In this document: in pieces, positions 42,679-55,587 of the stretch
Position numbering within the stretch: position 1 is the stretch's first letter
Layout: each line of letters begins with the position of its first letter
Source of the DNA: Temnothorax longispinosus
Taxonomy: Eukaryota > Arthropoda > Insecta > Hymenoptera > Formicidae
Length of the DNA: 64,000 nucleotides
NCBI RefSeq assembly: GCF_030848805.1
Contig: NC_092368.1
Coordinates: forward strand, 14,935,341-14,999,340
Reading direction: 5' to 3'
The notes under the pieces: generated by a model
Databases searched by the model: none
What the model saw: only the letters and a program-made list of their open reading frames with translations
What the model was told of the DNA's origin: nothing
Position numbers and translations under genes: made by a program

Positions 42679-44772
42679 ATCTGAATTTGGAATCGTTTGA
42701 AATGGCTTTTGTAGTGGTGGCAAAGTATAATAAATTTTTATGGGAAATTATATGGCTATATTTTTTGTAGCTATTTCAAATAGAGGCCAAACCGCGAAAT
42801 AACGTGCGAATCGATCCACCCTCGGAGAAACCCTTGCACGTGTTGTCGAAAATTAGATCGACATGTGCAACCGGTTACGGCTCGTTTAATCCAGAAACTC
42901 AATGGAAGCTTAGTCAAATTGCATTTCTAATTCCCTTGTTTCATTTCTCACTGCACGCTTCAGGAATCGCGCTGACACTTCCATCCGTTTCGCCCCTAAA
43001 GGATTTTATCGATCAAACGCGATCATGTTCTATTCTTTGCACAAATTAATAATAATGATCCTTGCAAGAGAGTTCAGAAGAGAGAATCAGAATTCAAAAA
43101 TTATCTACAGAATTCTAAAACTATCGTGTGAACGTTGAAATGCTAAAATTAATTTAATTTAATTTACAATTTTATGTGATTTTAATTTAGTCTACAATTT
43201 TATTTGTCTTTAATTTAATCTTAATTTTAGTCAAATTACATAGCAGTTTGCAGTCTTAATTTGTAATTAAGCAAACTTTTTTTCAAAATCTTTACACATA
43301 TGAATCGTGCGAATTTGTGACAATCTGTGACCCTCGCGCGATCCTTAACAGGATTAAGCATTACGTGCATATTCGTTTTATAAGGGGACTGTCCCTCTTG
43401 TGATCGATCAGCTGAGAATTTAAACTGCGAAGAGAGAACTTCATTTGTATATAAACTTCTATTTTTGGTACTTCCGTGATCCAACTCATGCGCATTCTGT
43501 TTTTGTCATTTCAAATGAGAAATCGATTTCTATTATTAATAAATATTTTTATCTTTCAAACAATATATTTTGAAGTCGAGAAATATATTGCTGATAAATA
43601 TAAATATATTATTTTAATATAAGATTTTAATATAAGATATATATCAGACACACGCAGACTTAAGAGCCATTAATTATTATATAATATATCTGTATATATC
43701 TTTAAATATTTAGAATATTAATTTAGAAAGACCAAAATCAATGGTCGTATTGTCATGAAGATGATAGCCAGACGAGACGATTGGAAGACGAGACGAAATG
43801 TCTCTTATTCGGTTTGAATATATCTTTAGTTGAATATTATATAATATTATATCCATTATTAAATAATGAAATAATTATAAGACATATATATATATGTATA
43901 TAGTTCCACACATTTTAGCTTTATTTCTTTCTTCTTTCTTGTAATTTTTATCATCTTGAATGACATCTGATAAAAGCGCAAACCAAAAATAAATGTTCTA
44001 TTTTATCTTACTTTTGCAAGACATCACCACTTGTTGAAGAAGTCGATTGGGTAATTCGGACAGAATGACTCTTGATACAATTTTAGTGCGATTGATGTGG
44101 TTGCTGGTCGATGTTTTATGGCGTGCAAAATATAGCAGAGCGCCGGAGTGTTTCAGCTCTTTCGTGCATTTCTTCTTTCTTACGTCAAACCCTACGTCTA
44201 AATCCCACGCTGGCCGAATGACGCAAACGAAAACAAGCTTAGCTCTTGTCTGCGTGGCAAAGCAAACGCTTGGCATTCATGAAACTTACGAAGCGAAGTA
44301 AAAAATTTCAATGTAAACCAGAACTCTGTTTTATTTGCTTTTTTTTTTTAGAAAATGAGAAACTGGCACCAAAGATTTATAGCTAATAAACCAATAAACT
44401 TGTTTGAAAATATCTGTCGCAAAAATGATAGATATTTCGAAAAAAGAAACAACTTTAATTATAAAAGTAAATTAATTACGATCAAAGTGGTTATTTAAAA
44501 ATTAAAATAATTTAGGAAATAGATATGTATGCAGTAATATTTAAAATTATATCATTTACAAACAGTGCCGGGAGAATAATTTGTTGGTGGCTTCTATAAC
44601 ATTTACAAATTATTTGAGATATTGTTATTTTTGTTAACATTATTTTTGTTATAATTATTACCTTTTTATATTATTTGCATAGATATTAATATTTAAATTT
44701 AAAAAAAGTAGGAAGAAAAATATTTAAGAGAAATAGAAATAGAAGAAGAGATTGATCTATGTGATGAATATT

Positions 44773-46925
44773 TTACTTTATTATAAATAACAAAAACGGA
44801 AGTAATATTATTCCGAATTCTATTTGCAAAGATTATTTTAGACGATTTATAATTCAGATCAGAATTTAGGACAGAATTTTATTTATAATTTTACATTTTG
44901 ATATACCTACGTTATGGTATATTTTATTCAATTTATTATCTATAAATAATAAAAACAAGAGCAATATTATTATTTCGAATTATATATGTAAAGATCACTT
45001 AGACGATTTATAATTTGTGTCAAAATTTAGGGCAGAATTCTATTTATAATTTTATACGCAGAATTATTTACAATTTTATATTCTAATATACGTATGTATG
45101 TACATATTTTAATATATATTTTACATATGTATTGTACTCTGATTTCTCGAATGTTTTTCACATTACACGCTATGTACATGTGTATATGTATAATTATAAT
45201 AAGAATTGCATTTTAAATTCTGTTTGGAAGGAGCAAAATATTCGACATACATACATACATACATATAGATCTTGAATATTTACGTTAGGCGACACGTTGT
45301 TTGAGGCACGTGGCGAATTTATATATATTTTACAATATACGATGAGTCATCCGCGCGCGCTCTGATCTTATCATTCGTGTGGCGAATCTCAAGCAGGTAG
45401 ATAACAGCGCGAATCGCTCCGCATATTATTATATATATATCATCGTGTCATTACATTTCGAGGCGAGAATCGTGACAGACATTGGTATTCGCCGAACATT
45501 GAGATTTCTACGATTATCTTTCGCGATTATTCGACCACCAAGCGAGCAATCGATCTGCGCAGATCAACGACTCGCAAGTGTGCGCAAATCGAAATGACGG
45601 CCATCTATTGAAATATCTATCTATCTCATTTTATTCATCACAAAGTAGGCAGTGAAGCGATAAATTATCCCATCGATTTATTCGTCTATACGGGCGACGA
45701 CTATTTCCTTGATCTATCTTTGAATAACGCCCGTTGCGATATGCGCTTGGAATTTTTTTGTCGGATTTGAACGCGCTCGTTTGCCAGTCTCGGGAATAAA
45801 AGAGCGGAATAGTATCACGAATCAAGCAGCGAACAGCCGCGATGCATTGAGCCGATGTATTTGTATACGCATCGTTTATTAATACGGCGCGTTTTATGAG
45901 ATATGCGTGTTCAAAATGCATTTGCATGTCCGATATTGAACCATATACATATTTTTGATCGGTTTGTGCACTGAGAGAAAAATCCAGGTCTAAATGATCA
46001 GACAATTCGTTCGAAAATTAACGGACAATCCGACACTTTCAGTCGGAATAATTAAAAAGCCGATCAATTATATCAATGATATCCGGCTATCATTGATTGG
46101 ACATTATTCTAATTTTGATCGGCTTTTCATAATTCCGATTAAAAGTATCGGATTATCCATTTGTTAATTTTTGAACGAATTGTTCGATTATTTATTTCTC
46201 TGAGTGTGGTATTAATCGGGTCTTAATTTCGTTTTTCATGACTTCACAGTTGTGTTATACATATATCACGCGACATCGAAATAAAGCTGCTTTCAAATTT
46301 GTCGGTCGGTAAAGAATATAACGGGTACGGCACGCGGATCGAAGCTTGAGCAGAGCGCCATCATGACGCATTTAGTTGGTAAAAACAGTCATAAAAGCTG
46401 TGCAAATTAATATTTATGATTACGTAGCGTAAACTCGATGTTTACGTGTTGACTATTCATCGAGACACGTATTTCACGAGATTTATTCGGTCGGATATAC
46501 ATATCGCGCGAGCAGTCGGTCAGGAAGCTGTGTCAAGCGTGATTTCCGGTATTTCGATTCGCGAATATTTATCCCCGATTTTGCTTCATACATTTATTCA
46601 TTTTTGTATAGCGCGAGATCGTAGTCGTCATAAAATGCAAGGTAGCTATTTCCCTTCCAAAAAAGTACACGAGAAGACGATATAGGTATAGCATCCGATG
46701 CGGATGAAATTCCGATGCGAGGTATTTCGCGCGCTTTATGATTTTTGCGGTGCAAGATAATAAAGCGCGCGTTAAATTCAATTATCATCGGAATTTTGCC
46801 GTGCAAAATGACGCGCGAATAACGCGCGATATATTTTCGCGGGTGCATGTTACGTGCAAGTGCCGTAAATGAAAAAAGGATAAGAGGAGTAATTTCAAGA
46901 AGGTATCGAACGAGCAACCGTGGGA
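44773..46925 (+). repeat. dispersed repeat, copy B (about 2.1 kb)
   Basis: Direct, diverged counterpart of copy A (3811-5661). It has AT-rich tandem units (44870, 45027), then the module from about 45270 with GTTAGGCGACACGTTGT, CAAGCAGGTA, CATCGTGTCATTACATTTCG and CGTATTTCACGAGATTTATT (46468), ending near CGAGCAACCGTGG. A 238-bp miniature element interrupts it. No coding capacity. Confidence 0.72.
45969..46206. mobile_element. miniature inverted-repeat element (238 bp) inside repeat copy B
   Basis: Ends CACTGAGAGAAAAA and TTTCTCTGAGTG. Arms of about 95 bp share AATTCGTTCGAAAATTAA, CCGACACTTT-type and AAAAAGCCGATCA segments in inverted orientation. Copy A has no such insert at the matching point (about 4935), so it entered copy B after the duplication. 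Confidence 0.85.
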
Positions 46926-47606
46926 TAGAATTCAGGATGTTCAGTTTATTTATATTATTAATATTTTAAAATTAAGCATATAGTATTAAAATAACTAATA
47001 AAAATTAATAGAAATTATATATTTAGTTTTATTGATGTTTTTAATTAAGAAATATGAGTGAAAATTAATTTATATAATTATTCACTCTTGACTCTATTAT
47101 GTCTTACACTTTTGTGTTTAAATACCGAATATTCAACGATTATTGTAATAATACTATCTGCATGTAAATAATAATGTCTAAATTAAAAGGGAACTTTTTT
47201 TAAGAGGAATGGGTTATAGAGCGAAAGAGAGACGAGTCTGTTTCCCGTGGTGAACGTTTTATTCAATTATATGTAATAATAATCGTCATCATCGTAGTAA
47301 TAATAATCACCATAATGATAAGAACAATAATGATAATGGCAGCGCGCGCTCGCACGTGCCATGCCGTGCCGTGGAGCTACGTCTCCGCAATCGCCTTCTT
47401 ACGTGGCTCTACGTGGGTCATGTACGTGTGAGTCGATTTTACCTTATATTCCCTCCTTTTCGCAATAACGTTGTTTCCTCGGGGCGATGTAATAAACTGA
47501 CTTGAGTTTACTCAATTAACGCAATCTAGCGCGCTGATTTCAATTTTTTGTTTTGATCCATGCGCCTTGTGGATTGTCCGTGTGCCTGTATGTGGATGTT
47601 GGGTGT

Positions 47607-47655
47607 ACCGTGTGTGTGTGTCTGTGTGTGTGTGAGTGTATGTGTGTGTACGTGT
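47607..47655. repeat. interrupted (GT)n microsatellite
   Basis: GTGTGT runs broken by CT, AG and AC steps. Confidence 0.85.
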
Positions 47656-50600
47656 GTCAGAAATATACAAGTTTCGATTGCAAAAGAGATGATCTACGAG
47701 ACGCACATGAACGAGCTCTTGCGTATGTACAAATAGTAAATTACAATTACAATTACACTTTTTTGAGTGTCGTTTTTTAACGGTGGACGCGCCATTATCA
47801 CGTCACGTTGCGTTGTACAGGTAGTAGTATTTATGAAGTCACAGCATGTACCTTTCGATGTGTAAACTTTCGATTTATTAATTCCATTGTTTTATTTACC
47901 GATAAATTCTCAATTGTTCTGTCTTTTCGTCAATTATTATCCAAGTAAAAATTATTTATCTAATTACAATTTCGAGAAAATGTACCATTTAAATTTCCAT
48001 CATACAATCAATTCAAAATTACAGATATATATTTCATCAATTGCCTTTCTTTTGTATATTAATTGCAAAAGACCCAGACGGTGTAACGGATATGCGTCTG
48101 TCCAATAATAAAATTCAATGAAAGGAAAAAGCTCGCGTGACGTGATAATAGCGCATTTCTATTTTTAGTTTTTCTTCCCCACTTACTTTTCTCCCTCTCA
48201 CTCTCTTCCAATTGATAAGTAAATAGGAGTTAGGAGTTACGCGAGACTTTGCGTTAGTTGTTGCTCTTTGTTGTTACTTAATTAAATTTCGATTTTTTAC
48301 TAAATTTTTCGAGCGACGCAACGTCATCGTGCCACGTGAGATACCTTGGAGATTTTTATATTCTTTGTACGAAGGGATATGAGATTACGCGTTAAAACCG
48401 GGATCAGGATTTGTTCCAGTCAAAAAAAGATTATTCCATAAAAGAGACGGGAACTAATAAAATTATAAAATATGTTATATAACTGGATCTTCTCTTTTCT
48501 CTTGGAACTAGCTTTTACGATTTTTTAAATCTAAATATAATTGTACTTTTTCGCTCAAAACGAGATCGTCGAAGAAAAATTCGGAAAATTAGGTCACTCA
48601 CTCTTGTCAGAGAAAATTGTCGGTTAGGGAAGATTAAGAGCTCACTCGGGACACGATTTGGAACGCAGCTTAATCAGTGCGCGATCGAAATCGTACATTT
48701 TCGCGGGCGTTGAAAATATCGTGCGTGTGAAAATAAATGACTAGTGAAGTAAAAAATTATGGCGCTCATTAATTAATCAATATTCAATTCGATGCTAATG
48801 TCTTTTCGATCTTTTCCTTCTACGTCACGCTGCTTTAATTATCCGTCGACATATCTTAAAAAATCTTCTATTAACTTTATTCTTTCGCGTTTTCGAATAA
48901 AAGAAAAGTAGAATAGATCTGTATGATTATTAAGACTGCGCTATTACGATTCTTTTTAAGCGCTACCGAGTGTCTCGCGATTTGTTTCTCTCGGAAGGCG
49001 GGAAATGGATTGGGGTTGTGTGTCAGGTGTCTCACGCTTCCGGTTCTTCGTCCCTCTCGCATAACGTTTCCCCGATAGTTTTCGATTTTTTTAAAAGCGA
49101 TAAGGCATTGTTGGATATGTCAGCTGAGATCTTCGAAACGTTTCTGGGATTGCGGTAAACATCGAAAGCTTTACAAAAATATCTCATCTTATTTTTATCT
49201 GTTCAAGTCCCCTTGTAATATTTTCCCCCGTCGCTTTTCGAAATCCTTCGAGCTACCCCTTCGTCCTTTCTCGTCTTTCGAGTCTGACGATCCTTCGTCG
49301 AATCCGACGCGACGAATTTTCTCATTTCCGTTCGAGAGGAAACGAGAAGCGCAAACTCGCCTTCCTCGTTTGTCCCGTCAGCTCATCTCGCTCTTAGTTC
49401 CTTTCTTAATACTATTCCGATCTTTCTCTCACCGCGACATAGTGATTAAAGCAAGTTGCCATGCTCCCGTGCATGCTACAAAAGAATAGCGAAGAAAAGA
49501 TTCAAATGTGCTCCGGGAAATCTTTCACAGTTTGTTGTTGTCTCCCTCCTTCTTGTCCCTCTTCTCCGACATGACGATGTCGATTGAAGCCGCCGTTGTC
49601 GTTGATGGATATGATTAAGCGCAAACTTTTTGGCACATTTGCTGAAATCTCAGGCAATTAAACCCTCGCGATACGATAGTCGTTTAAATAGACTTCTCCT
49701 TAACGATATCTACAAGAAAAAGTTAGTTGTACTTTTCGGTAGCAAGATTAAAAAACTTTTATTTTCAAAATAATGTCAAGCGATTAACTTAATTTAAACT
49801 TAAATTTTATTTTAAGCTTTATTATTAGAATTATTTCATGAGATGCGGAATATTAAATAGTTGAAATGATTTGTTTAGAACGCCAATCTATCGAAGCAAC
49901 AATTCAAAAATGTTAAAATGTCAGTCGTTAACATTTGACGAGATAAAAATAGAATATTTTATACATTTATAAACAACATTCATGTATCGTATCGGCGTGG
50001 GATTAATCGCTTGGATAATGTGATTAAGTGTCTTTCTTCGCTCGCTTGTGGCTCGATTTGGCATTCATACAACAATTGCTCGCACGCGTATATTCTATCT
50101 ATAGTTTTAACAGTTTTTCTTTTTTGTTTTAGTCGGCAAAATCGCGGACGATCGAGTCGTTTCTCCTCTCTCGGCAGATGCGTGATTAGCGTATTAAAAT
50201 ACTCGCGGTATGCTTGTCATTACGCACTACTCGATTCCTGCTCTATTTATCGCTTGCTATATGAAGATAATATTTAATAATTTCTATATCTTCATTTTTA
50301 TTCGCATCTATTTGTCGGAATCATGCATATACGCAAGAATGGAATGCGACTAATCTGGAGTCTTATATTATTCGCAGAATGAATTTCCAGTAAACTTTCC
50401 CGACTCGAGGAAAAAAAACATATCACGGTTTTCTTCGTATTATAATTCGCAATAAAAATAGTTCGCAATGTTGCAAACGAGAATCAGCCTTCGTAGCAGC
50501 TAATTTTCTTCGACTTTACAGGTACAGTTAAATTAAATTTGTGTAAAAATCTGTGTGAAAATGTGGAAGGTACGTATCAAGATAAAGCACGATAATTCGA

Positions 50601-52358
50601 ATAAGAAAGAGAAAATGTAAAAATTTATTTAATCAACAAGGCCGCCTTTTTCCTAGAGTCAGAGATTTTGTCGAAGGATCTTCCCGAGATCCTCCCGTTT
50701 GCGCAGGATCCTCCGCGATTTTTTCCGTTGCTCGAACACGAACTCGACTCAGGCCCTTACTATGCGTACGCACTCTCTAAGCTTACAATTTCTCTTCGAA
50801 AATACCGCCCTCTTATTATTCTTTTATTTTATATATATTTCCTTCTTTTTATCTTTAAATTATTCCCCTTTCGGCGAGGCGCTTGACGCCCAGTTAGTTA
50901 GGTACAATTTGCAATTCCACTACGGTAATTTTTCATACCATAATACTTATATGTACATGTATAAATATGTGTACCATAGTGTGTACGTGAGTAATATACT
51001 TCTTTAAGCCTCAACAACGGTTCGCAACGTAACACGTCCCCATCGTCCCGATCTCGGTCAAGATCGTCGTTAATTCTGCCTCGATGACAATCTCATCGAC
51101 GCACTTCGGCCATATTCGACAGTCAAAAAAATATTATCATTAATCCTACCTCGGGTCACGATACTTTTGTTACGCGCATGAGGGATTTCTCAAAAATTAT
51201 ATCTCTTTCTGTTTGATATTTATTAAATATCAATTCGATTTCTATGTATTCTAGGTCTTAACTTAATTTTTATCACAGACGTTATAGAGAATAAATCAAG
51301 AAAAATACTGACAATTTCTAGATTATATTAGTGCGAAAATCGATTCACTCTTGGCAGATTGGTATCTCTGTAGAGAGACAACGAAATGTTATTTTTTACT
51401 TGATTTTAAATTTCAGCGTGAAATGTAGTTACGTTAAAGTTAATTGGATTAAATTGGAAAAGTTACATGCGAGTGTTTGTTTTATGAGTATATCGCGCGC
51501 CCGAGGGGTTAAAATCTTCTAACACACAACTGACAACGCAATAAACGAACAACGCGTAACGTCCTAGCGACGTTCTAATCAACGGCTATCAACTACGTCA
51601 ACGTTAATCTATACAGTATAACATTTAACAGACTATTAAGCGGTATTAGGCGCGATTTCGAGGACCAGCCGAACGACACCTAATCACTCGAATTAACGAG
51701 AATCTTGATCAACAGAACTGTACTCGAAAAGTAGAAGGAAGTTGTCTAGAATTAATTATATTAGTTATTCATAAAAATTCTCAAATTAAATGAGTATAAT
51801 AACGAAAAAATCAGGACTGCGTTAAAAAATTCTAGAATATTTGAATACGTTTTTTTTTCTAGGAAAAAAAATTTTTTTACAACACAAATTTCATATCTAT
51901 TTTATTTTATATGCGAATTTTATATTCATTTAATTTACATTATTTAATTTAATTTGTTCTGCATACCTCCCCGTATTATTTAATTTATTTTTCACTAAAA
52001 GTTGCGCGTTTACAATTTTCAGAAGCTCGCCAAGCTTTGCCTGAAAATAATGAGCTTTCGAACTCGCGTCCTTCTACCTTTCGGATACAAATACCATAAC
52101 TCTCATAATTAATCAACGGCGCGATTAATCTTGGACTCGAGCCGACGCGACTTTACACCGTCGAGATACAGATTTCGCGCGAATATAGGTAATATCTGTG
52201 TCGAACGCGTGGGTGTAATGTCTGTGAGGTAATCGTTCACGCAACTACACCGTGTGAGTATGTTAAGTTCGCCCTCCCCTCGTTGCACTGCCTCGCGCAT
52301 TCCGCCGAATTTATGCCCTCCCCCCGTCCCGAATATCGATTCCTTATCGATTAATAGC

Positions 52359-52364
52359 TTTATT
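52359..52364 (-). terminator. candidate polyadenylation signal AATAAA for the dysc gene
   Basis: AATAAA on the minus strand, about 900 bases past the stop at 53262. It is followed by T-rich sequence. Other signals further left are possible, so the 3' end is open. Confidence 0.3.
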
Positions 52365-53261
52365 AAGTATACGTAAACGGCTTGCGTTAGTTAGTTTGGC
52401 ACATTGCGCGATCCTGCCGTCCGTTTTCTCTCAAACAACCTTGAAGTAACCACCGATGTTAAAAAATAAAATATACGATCTCTCTCTTTCTCTTTGCGCT
52501 TTATCTTCGGGGTCCTCCGAGGGATGATAGCTCTCGCATCTCGTTATCGAGCTCCACTTGGTTACGACGATCGCGCAATTAATTGGTAAACAGTTCTGCG
52601 TTTCGAGATTGGACGCGGCGTTGCCAGAAGCTATCATCCGAATGTACTGTCCCGGTGCTCTCGAAATATCGGCTATTTGCTTCCTATCGAACTGCGATCT
52701 GTTACAAGAGTATGTACAGCGGTATGTAATATATACAGTAAGGTAACTTCTTTACGGCAAGTCTCGTGCCGATTTCGCGGATTTCGCGCGCGAGGGGAGG
52801 AAAGTTTCGAGCGGATTTGCAACTCCAGCTACTTCAGCACGAGAGTCCAGGAACTTTCAAGGATTCCTAGTCCCATGGTAACGTGGCCTTCCGAGGGGCC
52901 TAAATCTGGGTCTGGCAACGCCGGCCCGGAATCTCTTCGGCGTCCTCGCTTCTTCATTTGAAGAGTGTAATCTTCGAGGTGTTGTTTCATCAGCGGTTGA
53001 AGTGAAGATCCCACCACCAGGGCCAGGTTAATCAATTAGCAGCTGACCGACAGCTCGGCCGTCCGAATCGAGAACTCGAAGGAGATCGTTAGATCCCTTC
53101 GAGGGTACTTCTAAAGCTGAATCTTCGGGAAATTTGACGATCCGTTTGCAGCTTAATCTCGATCGGATTCAACGGCGGGGACGTTCGAGTTGGATTGCCG
53201 TTGACCGAGCTTTGGTCAGGTTGGGCTATGGTGGTTCCGGCTCGGAGGTGGGAGATTCCTG
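52365..53261 (-). other. probable 3' UTR of the dysc-like gene
   Basis: Non-coding sequence of moderate GC content that follows the TAG stop on the minus strand. Antisense open frames (52558-53394 region) are unsupported. Confidence 0.4.
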
Positions 53262-53404
53262 CTACGCCTCCAGGAAAATGAGCGCCGTCGGCTTCGGCTC
53301 CAGGTTGCTCTTCTTCGCTTCCACCACCAGGAACTCGATCTCGTTTCGGTCGCGGCGCGCGAATGACTCCGCGATCAGTCGCGCGACCTCTTGATGATGA
53401 AGTC
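53262..53404 (-). CDS. dysc: dyschronic/whirlin-type protein, last exon (end of C-terminal PDZ)
   Basis: Acceptor TTGCAG/GA at 53405. The exon completes a Gly codon, then reads LHHQEVARLIAESFARRDRN, a verbatim-type match to the helix after the PDZ core in whirlin-family proteins (EAARIIAEAFK...). It continues EIEFLVVEAKK to the C terminus PTALIFLEA and TAG (53264-53262). Whirlin/Dyschronic are PDZ scaffolds; in Drosophila dyschronic works with the BK channel slowpoke in circadian output. The gene runs leftward; its start is off the right edge. Confidence 0.85.
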
Positions 53405-54610
53405 CTGCAAGTAACGCAGAAATATAATCACTGCTCAGAGAATTGAATTTAGCGTTATTTCTAGGTTTATACGATTATTAATTGCTTAAAGCCAATTTTG
53501 TAAAACTTGCATAGTTTTTATTATTGCTTAATAGAATCGAATTTATCATTGTTTAACTTCTTTTATTACAAAATTGAATTTGTTTAATTCTGAAATATCT
53601 TGTTGCTGTTGCTCAAAATAAACTATTTTCTTAAATTTTAACTTCACAGTTCATAGAATCCGGTAAGAATAATAATAAAAACACTGCAATAAGATATTGT
53701 GTAAAATACCTTGAGAGATCTATTACATTTGACCTTGCTGGCATTACCTTCAACTTTTTGACCATCGACCTCGAGGATGAGCTGTCCGACTTCGAGGCCG
53801 CCAGCTTCGTAAGCTGCTCCGTTGTCCTGCAACGAATTACCGCATGTGTTAGTCACGTTTATAGCGTAATATTGTTTATGCCACCGTAAATGGTGCCGGC
53901 GATAAATTCGCCCGACGCATATTAATCGAGCGTTTCGGTGAAGGCGAGCTTCATTTAAGTTAAGTGCCCCCGGCGTCACAGTAATATAAAACATATATTT
54001 CGTCATAATTTCATTAAGAAGATGAAGAAAATATTAATTGGCGCTTATTAGTGCCCCCATTCTGCGCATAATTATTTATATAAGTTGCCAGAGAAAGAGA
54101 AAGAGATTTGTATATTCAATTTCAAGAAAATATATATTTTTTAAATAAAATATAATATTTCTGGATAATATTACGTCTCAAATTAATGAGCTTGAAATAA
54201 ACTAAACAATAAGAACATATTATTAATTTGCACAGACAATTATGCTCAAAATATTATTCAATACTTTATTTGTTGCTCAATAATTTTTTTTAACTATAAC
54301 TTTTGTCTAACTTTCTTCTAATTTGTCTTTAGTCTTACTTTAATTTTCTTCTATCCCAACAATCTGTGACTTTACTCTAATCTCCGTTTGATACACACTC
54401 TCTATTTGTATTCTTTCTCTAAATCAACGTTCTCCAACTTTTCTAGTTTTCCCTCTAATCCAATCTTCTTTCTTAATTCTATTTTGACTTTTAATCCAAC
54501 ATCTCTCGGATTTGCTTCAATTTCCTCTCTAATCCAACATTTGCCAGCCTTGATCTAATTTAACCTCCCGCGTTAGCCAGGTAGTATTTGCTCTTCGGCG
54601 AAGTACTCAC
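53405..54610 (-). other. last two introns of the dysc-like gene
   Basis: 53405-53747 and 53827-54610 are AT-rich and contain no repeats or genes that I recognise; 54290-54560 on the plus strand is pyrimidine-rich with many CTAA/TCTAAT words. Confidence 0.7.
53748..53826 (-). CDS. dysc: dyschronic/whirlin-type protein, penultimate exon (PDZ core)
   Basis: Acceptor GTTGCAG/GAC at 53827 and donor GAAG/GTAATG at 53748. It encodes DNGAAYEAGGLEVGQLILEV and then DGQKVEG, the PDZ segment with G.L..GD.IL.VNG-type consensus. 79 bases, phase 0 in, phase 1 out, matching both neighbours. Confidence 0.9.
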
Positions 54611-54970
54611 GTGTATGTTGATGATCCGGGGCAGTGGATGCTTGGTGTTGGCGCCGCCCTCGATGGCGATGCCCAGAATCGACTTGGTCTTTTTCACGGT
54701 GATTCGCAGATTACCCTGATGATCGGGCACCACCAAGGCGCCGTCCTCCTCCCGTCGCTCCGACATCTCGCTGCGGGTCAGCCGCTGCACGCTGTGATGC
54801 CTTCGCGGCGGACCCCCCGCGGGCCCACCCACGGCGGATCCGCTGCTGGAACCACCCTCCTCCAGCAGCTGCGCTTCCTGCATGTCGAAGCTCCGCGAAA
54901 GTTTGTGCGCGAGCTCCTGGAATGGGCACAACTTGCATTCGAACGACGGTAGTTGAGCGTCAGGCCCTTT
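54611..54970 (-). CDS. dysc: dyschronic/whirlin-type protein exon (start of C-terminal PDZ)
   Basis: The donor ATACAC/GTGAGT at 54611 is strong. The PDZ start reads GNLRITVKKTKSILGIAIEG, then GANTKHPLPRIINIH, as in the third PDZ of whirlin (LGIAIEGGANT..PLPRI). Here the carboxylate-binding loop is LGIA in place of GLGF. Before it lies a Gly/Ser-rich, basic linker and a CKLCPFQELAHKLSRSF segment. The upstream boundary is uncertain. The best in-phase acceptor is CCGGAG/AAA at 54970, a poor consensus site; it gives 360 bases, phase 0 at both ends. Confidence 0.8.
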
Positions 54971-55532
54971 CTCCGGCCATTTCGCCGGATACGCGCCAGC
55001 AACCAGAAATCACTCGATTGCGCTTTTATCATATTTGCATCATCACGTTTCAAAGTAAAACTATATGATAAATATATTAAGTAGATATAAAATCTTTCAT
55101 CATGTATGTACGTATTATAAAATCTCTAAAAAAGTTCTCGATTTTCTTTCTTTTACACGATAATTTTAAATAAATATGATAAATAACATTATAAAAGTTT
55201 ATTGTATCTGGATTCCCGAATTGTAGAAGTTATTAAATTATTTTAAGTTCAATATTTAAATAAAAGTAAACTGTGACTATAATAAGTTGCAATAAATTTC
55301 TAAGTTTTGTCCAAATAAAATTATAAGTTTTTTAATTGTTTCAAATTACAATAATAATATATTATAATATTAGAAAATTATATTAAGTTTATTTAACTAT
55401 TTTTATAATAAATATTTTAATAATCAAATTTTAATTCTATATGTGAAGGAAAGGGCGCAATGATATTCGCGTCTTTTCACCGTTTGATAAATTAATTTAG
55501 TTGCTGTCGCGTATCCGAAATATCATCTCGAT

Positions 55533-55533
<1 letters not shown>

Positions 55534-55583
<50 letters not shown>
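55534..55583. repeat. (CA)n microsatellite, about 25 units
   Basis: Uninterrupted CA dinucleotides, the longest perfect microsatellite in the window. Confidence 0.95.

Positions 55584-55587
<4 letters not shown>

Larger units (their letters stand above)
39150..52358. other. mostly intergenic region
   Basis: No conserved gene is seen. Contents: a CpG-rich patch (40.3-40.77 kb), a SINE-like copy (42.0 kb), hairpins (42.4-42.7 kb), repeat copy B (44.8-46.9 kb) and a mixed-composition stretch (47.2-52.3 kb) with scattered CG-rich segments. The last stretch may include a long 3' UTR of the dysc gene, which lies on the minus strand to its right. Open frames at 41185-41700 and 45631-46005 carry no recognisable motif. 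Confidence 0.55.

Noticed and set aside
50522..50571. Possible plus-strand non-coding exon (TTTACAG ... GGAAG/GTACGT)
   Set aside because: Both sites fit loosely, but there is no coding content and no partner exon.
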